A model generated the notes under the pieces. That model saw only the letters and a list, made by a program, of their open reading frames with translations, did not search any database and was not told the origin of the DNA. Of a DNA stretch of 64,000 bases, positions 50,526 through 62,828 are shown piece by piece. Made by a program: the position numbers and the translations under genes. The stretch is from positions 13,718,688 through 13,782,687 of the forward strand of contig NC_034421.1 of assembly GCF_002078875.1 (NCBI RefSeq). The letters are read 5' to 3'. How positions within the stretch are numbered: position 1 is the stretch's first letter; each line of letters starts with the position of its first letter. The stretch comes from Numida meleagris (Eukaryota > Chordata > Aves > Galliformes > Numididae).

Positions 50526-53514
50526 CACCCCGCTTACACCTCCTGGGGTAATTCAGAAAGGTTTTGGGTCTCAGTGGTTCACGTCAGCAGGGAAGCATTG
50601 TGGTGGTGCTTTTCCCCCTTCACCCTTCGGATCATCACGGCCCCAACGCATCCCACAGTGCTCAGTCATTTCAGGGACCCACTTCCCCTATGGAGATGCT
50701 CAGCCCCACGGGCTGCCCAGTGGTGTTTCCCCATTCAGAGCTTTCTCTGAGGCTGGAGGGCTTTGCTCTGAGTGGGAAGGTGTGGGCCAAAAAATCTGGG
50801 ATTTTCTTCCAAAAGCTGAGACATGCAGTGGAACAAAACAAACAAATCGGTTCAGCCCAAATCACACTGGTTTTCGGGGTGGAAATGTTGACAGCTGCGC
50901 TCGGAGCTGCTCGCTTGGCTTTGGGGCTACAGGGAGTTCCCATGCAGGGTTGCAGGGCACGGGGACACCTCGTCAGTGCTGCTTCCTCCTGCAGCTCCCA
51001 CCCGGGCAGGAATGCGGCCCGGCCCGTTCCCAGATGGCCCCGAAACCTCAGCCCCATTGGAGGTGGCTTTTGCTCCGGAATCAGCCCTCAGCCCATCTGC
51101 CCCATCTGCAGTGGGGCTCACGGCTGCAGTGCCAGAGAAATGAGAGCAGGGATTTGTCCACCTGCAAGAAGCAAAGGAAACACAGCAAGTGCACTGCTCC
51201 AGAGCCAAGCCGTGCTCCTGTCCCAGCAGCGTGGGAGGTGGGGGGGGTGGGAAGTGGCCTTTCTGCTGCCTGGTTTGAGTCAAAGTGTCACCACGAGAGT
51301 TAAATATTGAACAAACGTGGCTCAAAAGTGAGCGCTATCGGCCAAGAAAAACAAAGCAGCGTGTGCGGCTGCAGCTCTGACTCATTTGGCTTGGAAATGA
51401 AGCAGGGAATAAATTAAATTCGGCTCTTCCTCAGCCTCTCAGTATGGAGCAGGGGACACGCGTTGTCACCCGGGCTGGTGGCAGTCACAGTGATGGGCAC
51501 TGAGCAGCCACTGAGGAGGGGTCAAGGGCATCCGCAATGGGCTTGGCATGGGGAGACCTGGGGGATGGCGAGTCCCGGTCCCTGCAGGTGGAGGGTGGTG
51601 TCCCCTCTGTGTGGGGCCACAGCCCTGGACCCGAGGCCGAGTGCTCAGGTGATGCTGAAAGGTCACCCCTCAATGGCAGCTCCCGGCCTGTGATGTAAAG
51701 GCCGTGAATTTCCGGGGTGTCATGTTCGTATCTGCATAAATATGCGCACGGGGTGCAGCCAGAGCAGCTGCCTCCGATGAACGAGGGAGATAATGCGCAG
51801 CTTCCGCCACCGACGATGGGGCAGGGCAGGGCAGGGCAGCACCCCGCAGCTCCCCGGCACCCAGTGGGGGTCCGTGCATGGAACGCACCCCTGGGGCACC
51901 CCCGTGGGCTCCCTGTGAGGAGGGAGGTGGCAGTGCTGCCCAAGGGCACCGGCTGCCTTGAGGTCCAGAGCGGGACCTCGCTGTCCTCACTGTCCCCACT
52001 GAGTGTCACCTGTCCCAGGGTGGTGACGCCGCCCTTAGCAATCCCAATGGGTGAGCAGGGCAGAGCAGCCCAGCCCCGAGCGCCCGTGGCACCTTGACAC
52101 TGACAAGAGCTTTTGGCAAACCCTGCTACAGTCGCCCGTCCCCTCCTGGCTGTAGGAACCTGTCCTGGGGAGCACACCCGGCACCGCCCAGCCCCGAATT
52201 GCACCAGTCCTGGGAGTGGCTGCTGCACTGGGCTGGGGAGGTTGGGGACCTTGGGGTGCCCCGATGGTGGCATGGCTGTCCCGAGGCTGCAGGGTGCCCT
52301 GTGCTCCCTGTGCTGCTCTGCTGGGTCAGTGCCCATCTGCCTGCCCGCTGCACGCTGCACTGTGTGAGGCTCAGATCGAAGCCCAGCGTGGCTGTGTGAG
52401 AGAACAGGGACTGTCCCCAGGGTGTCCTTGCCAGCACAAGAGACCATGCCCAGGATGTCCCTGCTGGCATGGCTGGAGACGTGTTGCAGAGGGATGGCTC
52501 CGGGCAGGCTGGAAAATCCCAGAACTGCCAGGTTGGCTTGGCAGTAGGCAGCCCAGAAGAGAACAACTCTTTGCACTTCTTGGGATGCTTTTTTTCACCA
52601 AAACCTTCTCCCTCCACCTCCTGCCTGCCAGACCTGAGGAGCAGAGGGAGCGGGGCATCACAGCCAGCGCTGGGGACACCACATCCCTTTGGGGACGCAG
52701 CGCCAAGCGCGTCTCGGTGCCAGGTGTGATGCTCCTCACCCAGAACCTTCGGAGACACTTTGTCCATGGGTGCAAAGCAGAGCACCCTGCAGATGTCCCA
52801 GCCACGGGGGTGCATGGTGACAGATCCCCCGCAGCGACAGCTGTGCCGGGCAGAGGTTGTGCCTGGCCAGGACACTGTCACCAAGCCAGGAGCTGTCAGG
52901 CAGAAGGCTTTTGGCTCGGGCACATCCTGCACAGTCACTCCAAAGCAATGCTGAGCATGCCAAGCCTTTAATTCGCTGTCTTCTTCCGGGGCTGCCTCGA
53001 TAGTGCCCGAGAGCATTGCCCATGGGCTGTCCCCGGGGGTGTGGGCGCATCCACGGGACTGACACCTGCATTTCCCAATCGTGGGACTCACCCTATCCCC
53101 AGCCCTGGGCTGCGCCTTCCCTGGTGCAGGGAGAGGAGTAGGATTCCTGCACACCTACCAGGTGGCAGTGAGGCTCAGCTGGGGGGAAAAACCACGCAAC
53201 GGTTGCGCCCCAAATAATGTAGATGTGTTTACTTTGCTTTTTTGGCAGTGGCTGGGAAGGAGGTGATGGGTGCACGTGTCTGCAGCCCGGCCCTAATGCA
53301 GCTCGGCGACGCCTACAATCGGCTTTAAATAGTTTGATGTGCTGAGCACCGTGTGAAACCCCGTGTGCTGGCGGCATAATTATAATAACTGTGAGCAGCC
53401 AGGCGTGCAGCGAGGGGGAAACTGAGCTCCAGCTCCAGCTCGGAGCAGGGATGTGGTGCTGGGGGTCCTGGCTCCCCACCCTGTGCTCCTGCTGCACACA
53501 GAGGTGCTCACTGG
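50526..53514. other. Intergenic GC-rich sequence
   Basis: No recognised gene. A GGGCA tetramer-like run occurs at about 51822-51842. Two non-repetitive A/T-richer islands at 51,290-51,430 and 53,290-53,395 stand out from the background. Minus-strand open frames of over 300 codons at 51.5-53.2 kb overlap each other and resemble no known protein. Confidence 0.55.
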
Positions 53515-54127
53515 GCTGTGCCATGCTGTGCCAAATGATGCCGTGCCACACTAAATCATGCCAAATCAAGACATGCTATGCCAAACCATGCCAAAGCGTG
53601 CTGTGCCATGCCAAATCATTCCATGCCATCCCAAACTATGCCATGCCATGCCAAAACTTGCCATGTCTTGCCAAATCATGACATGCTATGCCAAACCATG
53701 TCATGTCATGCCATACTGTGCTATGTTATGCTGTGCTGTGCCATGCTGTGCCATGCCATGTTGTGCCAAGCTGTGCCATCCCATGCTGTGCCATGCCATG
53801 TTGGTCCATGCTGTGCCATCCCATGCTGTTCTCATGCCATGCTGGTCCATGCTGTGCCATCCCATGCTGTTCTCATGCCATATTTTGCCATGCTGTGCCA
53901 TGCTGTACCATACCATGTTGGTCCATGCTGTGCCATGCCATACTGTACCATGCCACGCTGTGCCATACCCTGCTGGTCCACGCTGTGCCATGCCACGCTG
54001 TTCTCTTGCCACGCTGTGCCATGCCATGCTATGCTAGGCGATTTCACGCTGTGCTGTGCCACGCTGTTTCTTTACGCCCTGCCCTGCTGTGCCGTGCATG
54101 CTATTCCATGCCACACCGTGCGGTACC
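53515..54127. repeat. TGCCA/TGCTG pentanucleotide-derived satellite with higher-order units
   Basis: About 600 bp of tgcca and tgctg pentamers in degenerate mixture. The centre has a longer unit of about 40 bp (ggtccatgctgtgccatccc then atgctgttctcatgccatgc) repeated with 1-4 changes near 53785, 53825, 53915 and 53970. Stop-free Cys/His/Met/Ala frames result on both strands. Confidence 0.93.
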
Positions 54128-54304
54128 ATTTAACAGCGAGTATTTAGCAGGGGGGAGCCGGCAGAGGGGCGATCACATGTTCGCCCGCCCGGGATTAGAT
54201 GTGGCCGGCGGCGGCTGGGAGCCGAGCCCAGCGCCTGGCTGTGGGTGCTGCGAACCCATGGCCCCGGGCAGTGGGAGCCAGGCACAGCAGCCCTAGGGCC
54301 CCGG

Positions 54305-54372
54305 ATGATGTCCTACCTGCAGCCCCCTGGCCGGGACCCGGAGCACTTCGATGGGCTTTCCCTCATTTACTG
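54305..54372 (+). other. Exon-like segment: candidate first coding exon of an unidentified gene
   Basis: In a CpG-rich patch just after the satellite, an ATG-ATG opens a frame (MMSYLQPPGRDPEHFDG...) that runs to a strong donor gtaagc at 54373, ending in phase 2. No similarity recognised; human synteny predicts SEC14L5 here, but this is not its N terminus as I know it. On the - strand the same bases also form an open frame, so coding is unproven. Confidence 0.2.
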
Positions 54373-57300
54373 GTAAGCGGGGATGCTGCAGCGTTGGGAA
54401 CAGGGCTGCGCTCCGCACCTTGCATTGTGTCTTAGGGAGCGGCGTTAAACTCGTGGAAGGATGGGATGAGCTCGTTGACCTCACGGCTTTTGAGGGTTTA
54501 ATTCCATTGATTTTGGCAGCGGGAGCCCTTCTCCAGCGGGCAGAGGGTGTCAGGGGAACGCTGCAGCCAAGGAGAAGGTCTGGAGCCCCAGCACACAGAG
54601 GCACACGCTGCGGGAGGGCAGTGCATGGGGAGGGCAGAGAGAGGATTGATTTATTTTGCAGACGGCAGCTGGGGGAGCACCCATGCAAGTGCTCTTGCTC
54701 CTGTTGCAGCCCCAGTCCCGGGATTTCCTATCCGGATGCTTCTGCTCAGCACCAGGACTTGGAGGGAGAGCGGCCATCCCATGCAGATCTGTGGGGCACC
54801 GCTGGCATGGGCAGGGCTGCACCATGCATCACAGCCGCTGCCCTGAGCCATGGGGTGACCTGGGGGCATCTGCAGTGCCCCATCCTGGAATACAGACCCA
54901 GGCTTCTGTGCAGGCTGTGGCCGTGGGATGTGCCCGGTGCAGGGCTCGGTGCAGATGTCTATGTAGGGCAGCCGGGAGCCGGCGGGCGCGCGGCTGCAGC
55001 CAGGGCCAGGGTTCAGAGCATGCGGCTTTAGCCGATTAACTGGGGGTCAGTGGGCCGGATCCGCACTGGGGGGGGACTCAGCAGGCTCCTGGGGCCACCC
55101 CGAGCTCCAGTGCTGGCCAAGCCCCAGCATCCCAACTCTGGACGAGGACCCTGCAGGCAGCCAGGACCATGGATGTTTGTAGGACACAGCCCGTCTCCTG
55201 CTGAAGTAGGTCACTGAGGTGAGGGTTACGGGGCGCTGAGGTGGGTGCATGGGGTGGCAGCATCCCATGGGGGGCACGGAGAGGGCAGCACCGTGGGGGG
55301 ATGGCTGCTTCTCACCAGGGGGCTGCACTGGTCCTTCCTCTCTGCTTTTGGGCGCAGGAAAGGCAGAATCTGCTGTTGGTCGGAAGGCGGTGGTGTGGGA
55401 CAGGCTCAATGACCTTGCGGGTTGCATCCTGCTGCCAGCTCGGTGCCACCCACGGGTGCTGGGTGATGGGGACACAGCGTGGATGTGCTGGCTGAGGGTC
55501 AGGGAAATCAGAGTGGCACAGCACCCCAATCTCACAGCATCCCCATGTCCCTGAGAACCCCCAGCTCCATGGGGCTGCGTGCTCCCCAGAGCTTCTTCTC
55601 CATGCTGTGGAACAATATTGCTCAAAAGCTGTTTTCTATGTGAGAAATCTGCTCGTGTGTTGGGGTGTTGGGCCCAAACCTTCCCCAGCTTTGTGCCCCA
55701 TAGCCAGGGGGAGCCCCTTACTGTACTAGGGCCAGACCCTGCGTGCGATGGGCACCAGATGCATGGGGCCAGCGTGGGGCTGTCTGGTTCCGCTGCGAGC
55801 AGATGGCGGGGAGATAACACCTCCCCAGCACGCTGATAAATATGGCTGCTGATTAAAAGATTAATTTTACAGAGTTTTCCATAGGGATTTGATAAGCGTG
55901 GTGTGGCGGTGGGATGTCACCCGGCACGGCGGTGGCCCTGGTGATCTGTATTGCACACCCTGAGCTGACCCTGCGGGCTCTGCCACGTGGATCTGGTCCT
56001 CCTGAGTTTTGCCAAAGGGCTTGGTGCTGGATCCTTTGCACACAGGGATACTCACAGCTGGAGGATGGGGCCAAGCCCTTCCCAAGCTGCTGTTTGAGGC
56101 ACGGAGCTGCATCTCCACTGGCACCTGCTGTGCTCCGTGCTGGGTGACGCATCCTGTGCAAGTGCGATCCTTCCCCTAAGCCTTCATTTCCCCCCACCAC
56201 TCTGCACCCTTCTTGTTTCTCTCTTTCCCTGAGGACATGCTGGGGGCCACCTGGGCTGGTTTCCTGCCACCACTCCAGTGCCCTCCCCAATTAATTCCCT
56301 GCTCTGCAGCACTGCGGGGGCGGTGACGACGCTCCCTCCCGCTGCCTGCTCGGCCACCAGCATCCTTCCCCACTAATAAGTTTATAACCCGTCCAATCCT
56401 ATGACCGAGGGGATTTAGCGAGGCAGGGAGGCTCATAATCCCGTTAACCCTCTGTGGGTCCCATTCCACTGCTGAGGAGTGGCTGCAGGGGTCCATCCAG
56501 CTCCCACTCGCAGCCGGAGCCATCCATGTTTCTTTGGCACCGTGCTGTTCCCTCTTCTGTTCAGGCTTGTCTGCAACACCCCTGATTTGAGTTCACTCGA
56601 AACAGCTCCAGGGGCAGTGTTTAAGCACACGGCGTGGGCGATGCCGTGGCCATTCTGCCGTTGCTTCTCAGCTTTACAGCAGGCGATTATCTCTTTTTGT
56701 CTGATTTGTTATCAACGCTTCGTTGCTGATCTTCTAAGCAACGCGGCTGTTTTCTCATCAGACGCAAACGCCTTTTCAGCCTACGCTGATGTTTTGCCAT
56801 GAAACAAATGTGGGATCTTTGTTAAGCATCAGCCCAGCATCACCTCTGGGGATCTCCCGAGCGTCCCTCGCTCCCACGGTGGGGACCTGGGGGCACAGAA
56901 GGGACGGCAGTGCCACGTCCCACCGAGGCCGCCCCTCCCGCCCCAGACCTTCTTACTGCCGCCTTCTGCAGCCCAAAGCCTCGGAGTCGCTGCTGCTGAA
57001 GGACGGCTTTCCAACTCTCCTTTAATTCCCACCCACACAAACCCGCCCAGACTCCGTTCCTCTGCTAAGCCTTGGTGCGAGGCTCCCAGTGGGAGCGGTG
57101 ACATTGCCGATTCCGTGACCCGTCCCCAGGTCTGGCACCTCTGTGCCCTCTCCTTGCCCAGCAGGAGGACGGGGTGGCCGGGTTTGTGGGTGCCACCACC
57201 CTGTCCTGCTCCCTTCCACCCCTCCTGCTGCCTCTCACCTCCTCCCAAAGCTCACCCAACAAGCAGGACAGGAAGGAGGCAGCAGGAAGAAATGTGGAAG

Positions 57301-57461
57301 AGGCCGAAGTGCACCGTGCTGCTTTCCCAGAGGGTCCCCTCCAAAATAGAGAGGAGAGGTGGAGAAAGCCATAGCAGGGGATTGCATCCACTCACAACAT
57401 TCCGTTAGATAGAAAGGAAATTCTCGCCAGTGTTGCTGCATCGCCGCCTGACCCGTTCCAT
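54373..57461. other. Intergenic unique sequence
   Basis: No gene or clear repeat. A/T-richer unique islands are seen at 55,820-55,910 and 56,640-56,800. These have the look of conserved non-coding sequence, which alignment would test. Confidence 0.5.
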
Positions 57462-57510
57462 CTCATGGAATCATTTGGGTTGGAAAAGAAATCCCAGATC
57501 ACCAGGTCTT
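57462..57510 (-). mobile_element. CR1 3'-end scrap
   Basis: atggaatcatttgggttgga is the reverse complement of the CR1 terminus; about 50 bp only. Confidence 0.65.
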
Positions 57511-58734
57511 GCAGGGATTTGTTTTCTGGGCTGTCCCACCAGCAGATAGACACCTCTGCTGGCATACCAGATACGTTTCCTTAGTGCTGGTTTCAGACGA
57601 GGTGGCTTTTCCAACCTGCCCAGGGAGCTCCATGTGCCGTGTCAAAGGGAAGAATGGTTGTTTGGAAGCCCTGAGCCCCACTGCTGTGCTCTGGGTTGCA
57701 CGAGCCATCCTCTTTTCTTCTGAGACCCAGAAACACGAGCCTTGCCCCCATCTTGTGCACCCGCTTCCTCTTGGTATCTGCGGGATGCGGCCCTTTGCCA
57801 TTCCCTGCTTCATGGCCCGCTCCTATCTGTGCTTCCCCTTCACTTTCCCCTTCATGATCATTTAGAAAAATGCATTAGAAACAAGTCTGACCCATGCCAT
57901 GTTTTGCTCTTGGCTTTTTTTTTTTTGTCCTGTTCCAAGACTTATTTCGATGCCGCCCTTAGCTTCACCCATCCCTGCTTTTGCATGCAAGTGTTAATTA
58001 CAGCCAATGGGTATATCTTCACTCAACATTTGATATTACCTGTTGGGTTTTTTGGGGTTTTTTTTTTGAGCAAAAATCTCAATGTCACTAAAACTCATAT
58101 TATCTAGCAATAGATTAAAATGTGGATGTGCAAGCTAAGCACACATCTACAGTCTGTCCAGGCCTGCAGTTAATTTGTCCTGAATGTGGGCACTTTCCAT
58201 TCACAAACTCATTGAAAAATGTGAACTCTTGTCAGGAGGTTCTTGGGATGTGGGACCTGGGCTATCCTGGGCTACTGAGCTGGGTTCCTGCTGAGGGAAG
58301 AGCTTGTGCGTGGGGCACGTCCCCTTTGCCTTCAGCACCAGTGACACAGAGCAGGGTCAGACCCTTGGGCACACTGCACATGGTTTATAAATCCCTCCTA
58401 AACATGAGCCTAATTCTTACCAACAGAAACAGAAACACTTCTGGAGCTGTTTTGTTGTAAGTTAGGTCTGGCTTTTTTCTCTGTATAAGACAGCTGGATG
58501 TCAGTTTATTTCACCAGTCAGCAGATAAATGTGTGTGTTACTGCAGTGCTCACCCCAACCAGTAGGAAGCCATCAGCGTACGGGAAGAACAAGGGCAGCT
58601 CTGGGTGGCCCCAGTGCTGGGCGTTCTGGCGACTGCTGCTGTAGGGTTTGCCTTTGAAGATGCTGAATGTCCAAACCTCAAACACACCCACTTAACACTG
58701 CAGGCATTGCCTCCAGCTCTTGTGCCATCCCTTT

Positions 58735-58955
58735 CATAGAATCACAGTCATTCCAGTTGGAAAAGGCCTCTCAGATCACCAACCTGTCCCACCATGCCCA
58801 CTGACCACATCCCTCAGTGCCTCATCCCTGTGGTTCTTGAGCATCTTCAAGGACAGTGACTCCCACCCACCCTAGGCAGCAGTGCCAATGCCCCATGGCT
58901 CTTTCTGAGGATAAATGTTTCCTAATACTCAACCTGAACGTCCTCTGGCTCTGCA
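58735..58955 (-). mobile_element. CR1 3' fragment
   Basis: Reverse CR1 end: tcatagaatcacagtcattc, gttggaaaaggcctctcaga, ccatgcccactgaccacatc, ctcagtgcctcatccctgtg, aaatgtttcctaatactcaa. Complete 3' terminus. Confidence 0.9.
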
Positions 58956-58999
58956 CTGATTTATTCGAGAGAAATCTCCAGCTTGTGAGTCAAAAGGTT

Positions 59000-60150
59000 A
59001 ATTCCGTGAATTAATCCATGAGAAGTCCCAAAGGACTTCCTAAAATTGTACAAAACAACATAGGTTGAATACAGTGGCGGGTTGGAAGCAGTCTCTTGCT
59101 GTGACTAGGAGGGCCATCGGTGCTGACCATCATGTAACCTTGGAAGGGTGGTGGCACCAGATTAGCTGCCAAAAAGTCCTGCCCAAGGCAGATACCTGGC
59201 CCCCAAGAGGCTGTGCTCCACATGGAAGCCACAAAACCCCCTGGCTGTCCTTGACCAATTTGCTCAGGGTCAGAACTTGGCACTGGGACCATGATGGGAT
59301 GGGTGGAAGGTGGCTCCTGAGCAACAAGGTGGGAGGACACTCTCCGTGGAGCCTGCCTTTGGGTGCTCTGTACCCTGGAGTACATCTGCAGGATGGCTGG
59401 GGAGGGCATCACCAACAGGGCTCCCAGCCCCAGCTATAGGGCAGAGTGGGACATGGCACTGTATAGACCCTCATGCTCTGGCTGCTTTGCTCCTGGTCCT
59501 ATTGACCAAATCCTTCATGTGGTATGCAGTGGAAATGCTAAGTCACAGCTTGAAGCAGTGATTGAGCACCTGGTGGGAAGGCAGGGCCAACCCAGGGGAG
59601 CTCAGGTGCATGCAATGCACCTGAGTGACCAGAAGGAGTGGAGCCAGGATCCATCCCTTTCCAGACCTCATGTAAGGGTTGGCAATGGAGGTGAGGGGAT
59701 CTTGCTGGAGATCCCTGCCTACCTGAGGGTCTTATGAGCCTTCTGAAAGTAAGTAGCTTCTTTCCTTTATTTCTAAGCCCACTGCTGTTGCATCTGAGTG
59801 GATCCTCACTTGCTGCGGTGTGGAGTCTTGATGCTCTGCTGTTTTGTTGGGCTTTCCATTGTGTGACACTGTGTAAGGTAGATGCTGAGTGCCTTGCATT
59901 GGTGTGGTGCACATAAACAAATATGTATCACCAGATTGTATTGACGTTCAGTGTCTAGTTGGTATCCTTTCTCTGAGAGATCAGTATTTGAGTAAAGGAG
60001 TTGTGTATCTAGAGAGCTTTGCCTACCCAAGGGCCTGCTATGGGCTTCTAGTATTTCATGTGCACTCCCACAGGTGAAAAGCACCTAAAAGCATCTCACG
60101 CTTAAAGCACAAGGAGGTATTTAGTTTTTCATTGTTCTGCAAGTACTTCC
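59000..60150. mobile_element. Possible degenerate LTR-type retroelement remnant
   Basis: The composition differs from the flanks, several phrases look like avian interspersed-repeat sequence to me, and the tract contains a perfect hairpin (59601-59625). I cannot name the family, find no primer-binding site or paired LTR, and no intact frame is present. It could equally be unique sequence. Confidence 0.3.
59601..59625. repeat. Perfect 10-bp inverted repeat (hairpin)
   Basis: Arms ctcaggtgca and tgcacctgag are exact reverse complements around a 5-base loop (tgcaa). Confidence 0.9.
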
Positions 60151-61100
60151 TCCTTGCCTATCAAGGTGGCTCAGAGCCAGCGGGGGAACTCCTGTGTTTG
60201 GTACTCATGCATGGGAGAAGTAGCATCTGGCAACATCAGGTCCAAGTAAATATTTGGCAGAGTGTTTACAGCCCCAAACATGCCTGCATCAAATCCACAG
60301 CTGGGCTGGACTGGTGTGCTGATGGTCCAATTAATGATGTGTGGCCTGAAGCTCCCAGTTGTGGGAACAGTAGGAGGCAGACCCCATTAATGGAGCTTGG
60401 CTCTCCCAGGGTGTGGGACATGCACTGTGCCACCAGTTCTGGTGCCTGTGGTCTGGGGGGGGCATGTTTCCATGTCCCACCAACCAGGGACACCCCGTTG
60501 TGTGGCTGGGGATGCACGGTAGGATGGAGGTGGAAGAGGCTGTCTAAGGGCAGAACATCCTTCTGACCTCCTGATGGGCAGAGGGACAGCTGAACTCGCT
60601 TCCCATTAAGTAGGAAATGCTGTGGGCTGGAAAAGATGCTAAAAGAAAATCAAACGGGGGGGAAAAAAAAACCCTCCAAAACTAAACCCCTGAGTACTAC
60701 AGTCTGTTACTTCTTCCAAAGCTTTGCTACGGATTTTAAGTCTTTAGGGATGCTGAGGATGCGTGCCTTGCACTGATTGCTGCCCTTCCACCCTGGAGGG
60801 GGTGTGCCTGAAGGTGAACAAGAGGATGCACCCAAATAATTATCCCACTCTTTTAATTCCTGGGGGGGTGGGGGGGAGTCTGGGGCAGCTCTGTGCCCGC
60901 CCGCTCAGGAAGGCACTCGCAATGGGCAGCGTTGGCTCTGTTTGGCTTGCGTAAGCTTTAATCTAAAGTTGGAGATGTTTTTAGCTGATCTGTGTTAATG
61001 TTGGGTGGAATTAACATGCATACGGGGGCACCACGTGACCCCTGCCCTCCCCATTTTGCCTCGCTTCAACGGATTCCTGCCGAATTGGAGCGGCCGGGCT
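60151..61100. other. Intergenic sequence
   Basis: No gene recognised. It contains a G8-A8 junction near 60655-60670 and a G-rich tract at 60865-60880. Confidence 0.5.
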
Positions 61101-61120
61101 GGGTTGCCGCCACCAGCAAG

Positions 61121-61167
61121 ATGCCCGCCGTCTCCGTGCTCTACAAGGGAGCCATCATCATCAGCAG
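61121..61167 (+). other. Exon-like segment: candidate alternative first coding exon
   Basis: An ATG with A at -3 (caccagcaagatgc) in a short CpG-rich patch opens MPAVSVLYKGAIIIS and reaches a donor cag|gtgaca, phase 2. That phase joins in frame to the exon-like segment at 62551. Product not recognised. Confidence 0.25.
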
Positions 61168-62550
61168 GTGACACCGCGGAGAGGACGGGGAGGGGACGTG
61201 GGGGGGTTCTGGGCATCCCCTGAAATGGGTCTTGGGTTCCTTGAGTCGGGGACATCTGATGGCATCAGCAGGCATCTGCTCTACTGACACCTCTACCCTC
61301 GCGTTGCGTTTCAGCTTGGTTTGAGCCATTTCTTTTTGATCCTGGTGGTGGTGTCTCAACAATACTCTGGAAAATCAGGGTGGTGATCACCAGCTGGGGT
61401 TGGGGCTGGGATGGTCTGCTGGGCACCCTCCAATCGCCGTCTTCTGGCAGTGCGCAATGGGGCCAGCTGTTTGTCTGGTGTCTTGAATGCATGGAACGTT
61501 GCAAGAGCATCAAGGGGGGGTTGGCTTTTAACGAGGAGAAAGACTTCCATCCCAGTCCATAGCAGTGGGTGTTACTGCCCAGCTGGATATTTTGAGAGGT
61601 GTTTTGGAGGGCTGATTGGAGAAGTCCCTGAGGCTCATTCCCCTCTTGCTGGGCTCAGAGCTGTGTGTTGTGCTCCCTTGTCCATCCTCAGCTGCACCCA
61701 ATGAGAATTCAGGACCTGATCTTGATTCAGAAGCTCTGTTTTTTGCCTTGCAAATGAAATTCCTGGGAAAAGGAGTGTTTTGGGAGAGCATTCCCACAGC
61801 TGATAACCCAGCGCCTGGCTGTGGGCTGCTCACACCAATGTTTTTCCATGGGAATAGCAGACCCTGCAGAGCAGGAGCAATGTTCTGAAGCCAGGCTTCA
61901 TTACACCAAAATTTAAAAGTAATAGAAAGGAGAGGAAGGAATGTAGAGAGGGTAGGATGTGACTTGGCATGGGGAAAGGGAAGATTTCGGTTGCTCTCTT
62001 CCCTGCTTTGGCTTGCGATGAGAAACCGCAACTCTCAACTTGGCAAAGCGGATCCCTGCAAGAGGGATGGAGGTGTGGGGAAACAGCTCCTGCCTCCCCG
62101 TGTTCTACTCTGTGTTACAAAACCTGGCCGTAGGCTTCGCCTGGTTTTCCTCATTATGGGATGTGTTTATTTGTGAAACTGGTATATTCTTGGAACACTG
62201 GTCTGGCCCTGGTCTCATTTCACAGAGCTGGACAGCTGTCCAGCCCTGTTAATCTGGGGTAATGAATCACAGACAGCTCCATCAGCTTTGCTGGGTGGGG
62301 AGGATGATGTCCAGCACCGCACATATTCTCTCATTTAGCTGCATAAACCCCTGGGGGTGGCAGGGGGGCTGCATTTTGCCAGCATGGGTTTAATATGTCA
62401 ATGTGACTCTCAGCTGGTGCCTCTCAGTCATCCCATGGAAACCCCTCAGTGTGGTGGTAGGGCTGCTCTGGTTTGTTTGGGTTTGTTGAGCACATGGGTG
62501 GCAATTTGTGGTAGCCCATGAAAGAAAGATGTCTCTCCTTTCTCCCCCAG

Positions 62551-62624
62551 GACACTCATGGGACCATATGGGATGGATCGAACTGTGCATTGCTTTGAAT
62601 TCTACGACTGTGCCAATGGACTGG
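62551..62624 (+). other. Exon-like segment with strong splice sites
   Basis: A pyrimidine-rich acceptor (gtctctcctttctcccccag) and consensus donor gtgagt bound 74 bp. Read in phase 2 from either upstream candidate it is open: TLMGPYGMDRTVHCFEFYDC then ANGL, leaving in phase 1. It also has internal ATGs, so it could be a 5'UTR or lncRNA exon. No family recognised. Confidence 0.3.
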
Positions 62625-62714
62625 GTGAGTCTTGAGCCCCAGAAGACCTGAACCTGGGGAAGCTCCAGCATCCCTCATGTCACAGCATTAGTGTTATGAA
62701 CTGTTCCCTATCTG

Positions 62715-62828
62715 AAAGGTTGGATGGGGACCTAGGCAGCCTGATCTTCTGGATTACAAGCCTGCCCGTGCAGGGAACCTCAATGATCTCTAAGGTCCTT
62801 TCCAATCTAAGCCATTCTAACCTTATGA
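62715..62828 (+). mobile_element. CR1 3' fragment
   Basis: Degraded CR1 end: ggttggatggggacctaggc, cagcctgatcttctgg, ctaaggtcctttccaatcta and gccattctaaccttatga. Confidence 0.75.

Noticed and set aside
50350..51303. A 317-codon + strand open frame
   Set aside because: Begins in the CATCC microsatellite and continues through unique GC-rich DNA with no recognisable domain or splice support.
51485..53154. Two overlapping minus-strand open frames of 363 and 342 codons
   Set aside because: They overlap each other in different frames, are rich in Gly/Pro/Arg/Ser as expected of GC-rich DNA and resemble no protein.
53578..54147. A + strand open frame of 189 codons rich in Cys/His/Met/Ala
   Set aside because: It is a translation of the TGCCA/TGCTG satellite; the amino acids simply repeat the pentamer codons.
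59011..59415. A 134-codon minus-strand frame as a possible retroviral gene remnant
   Set aside because: No recognisable reverse transcriptase, protease or envelope motif; not enough to call a coding remnant.
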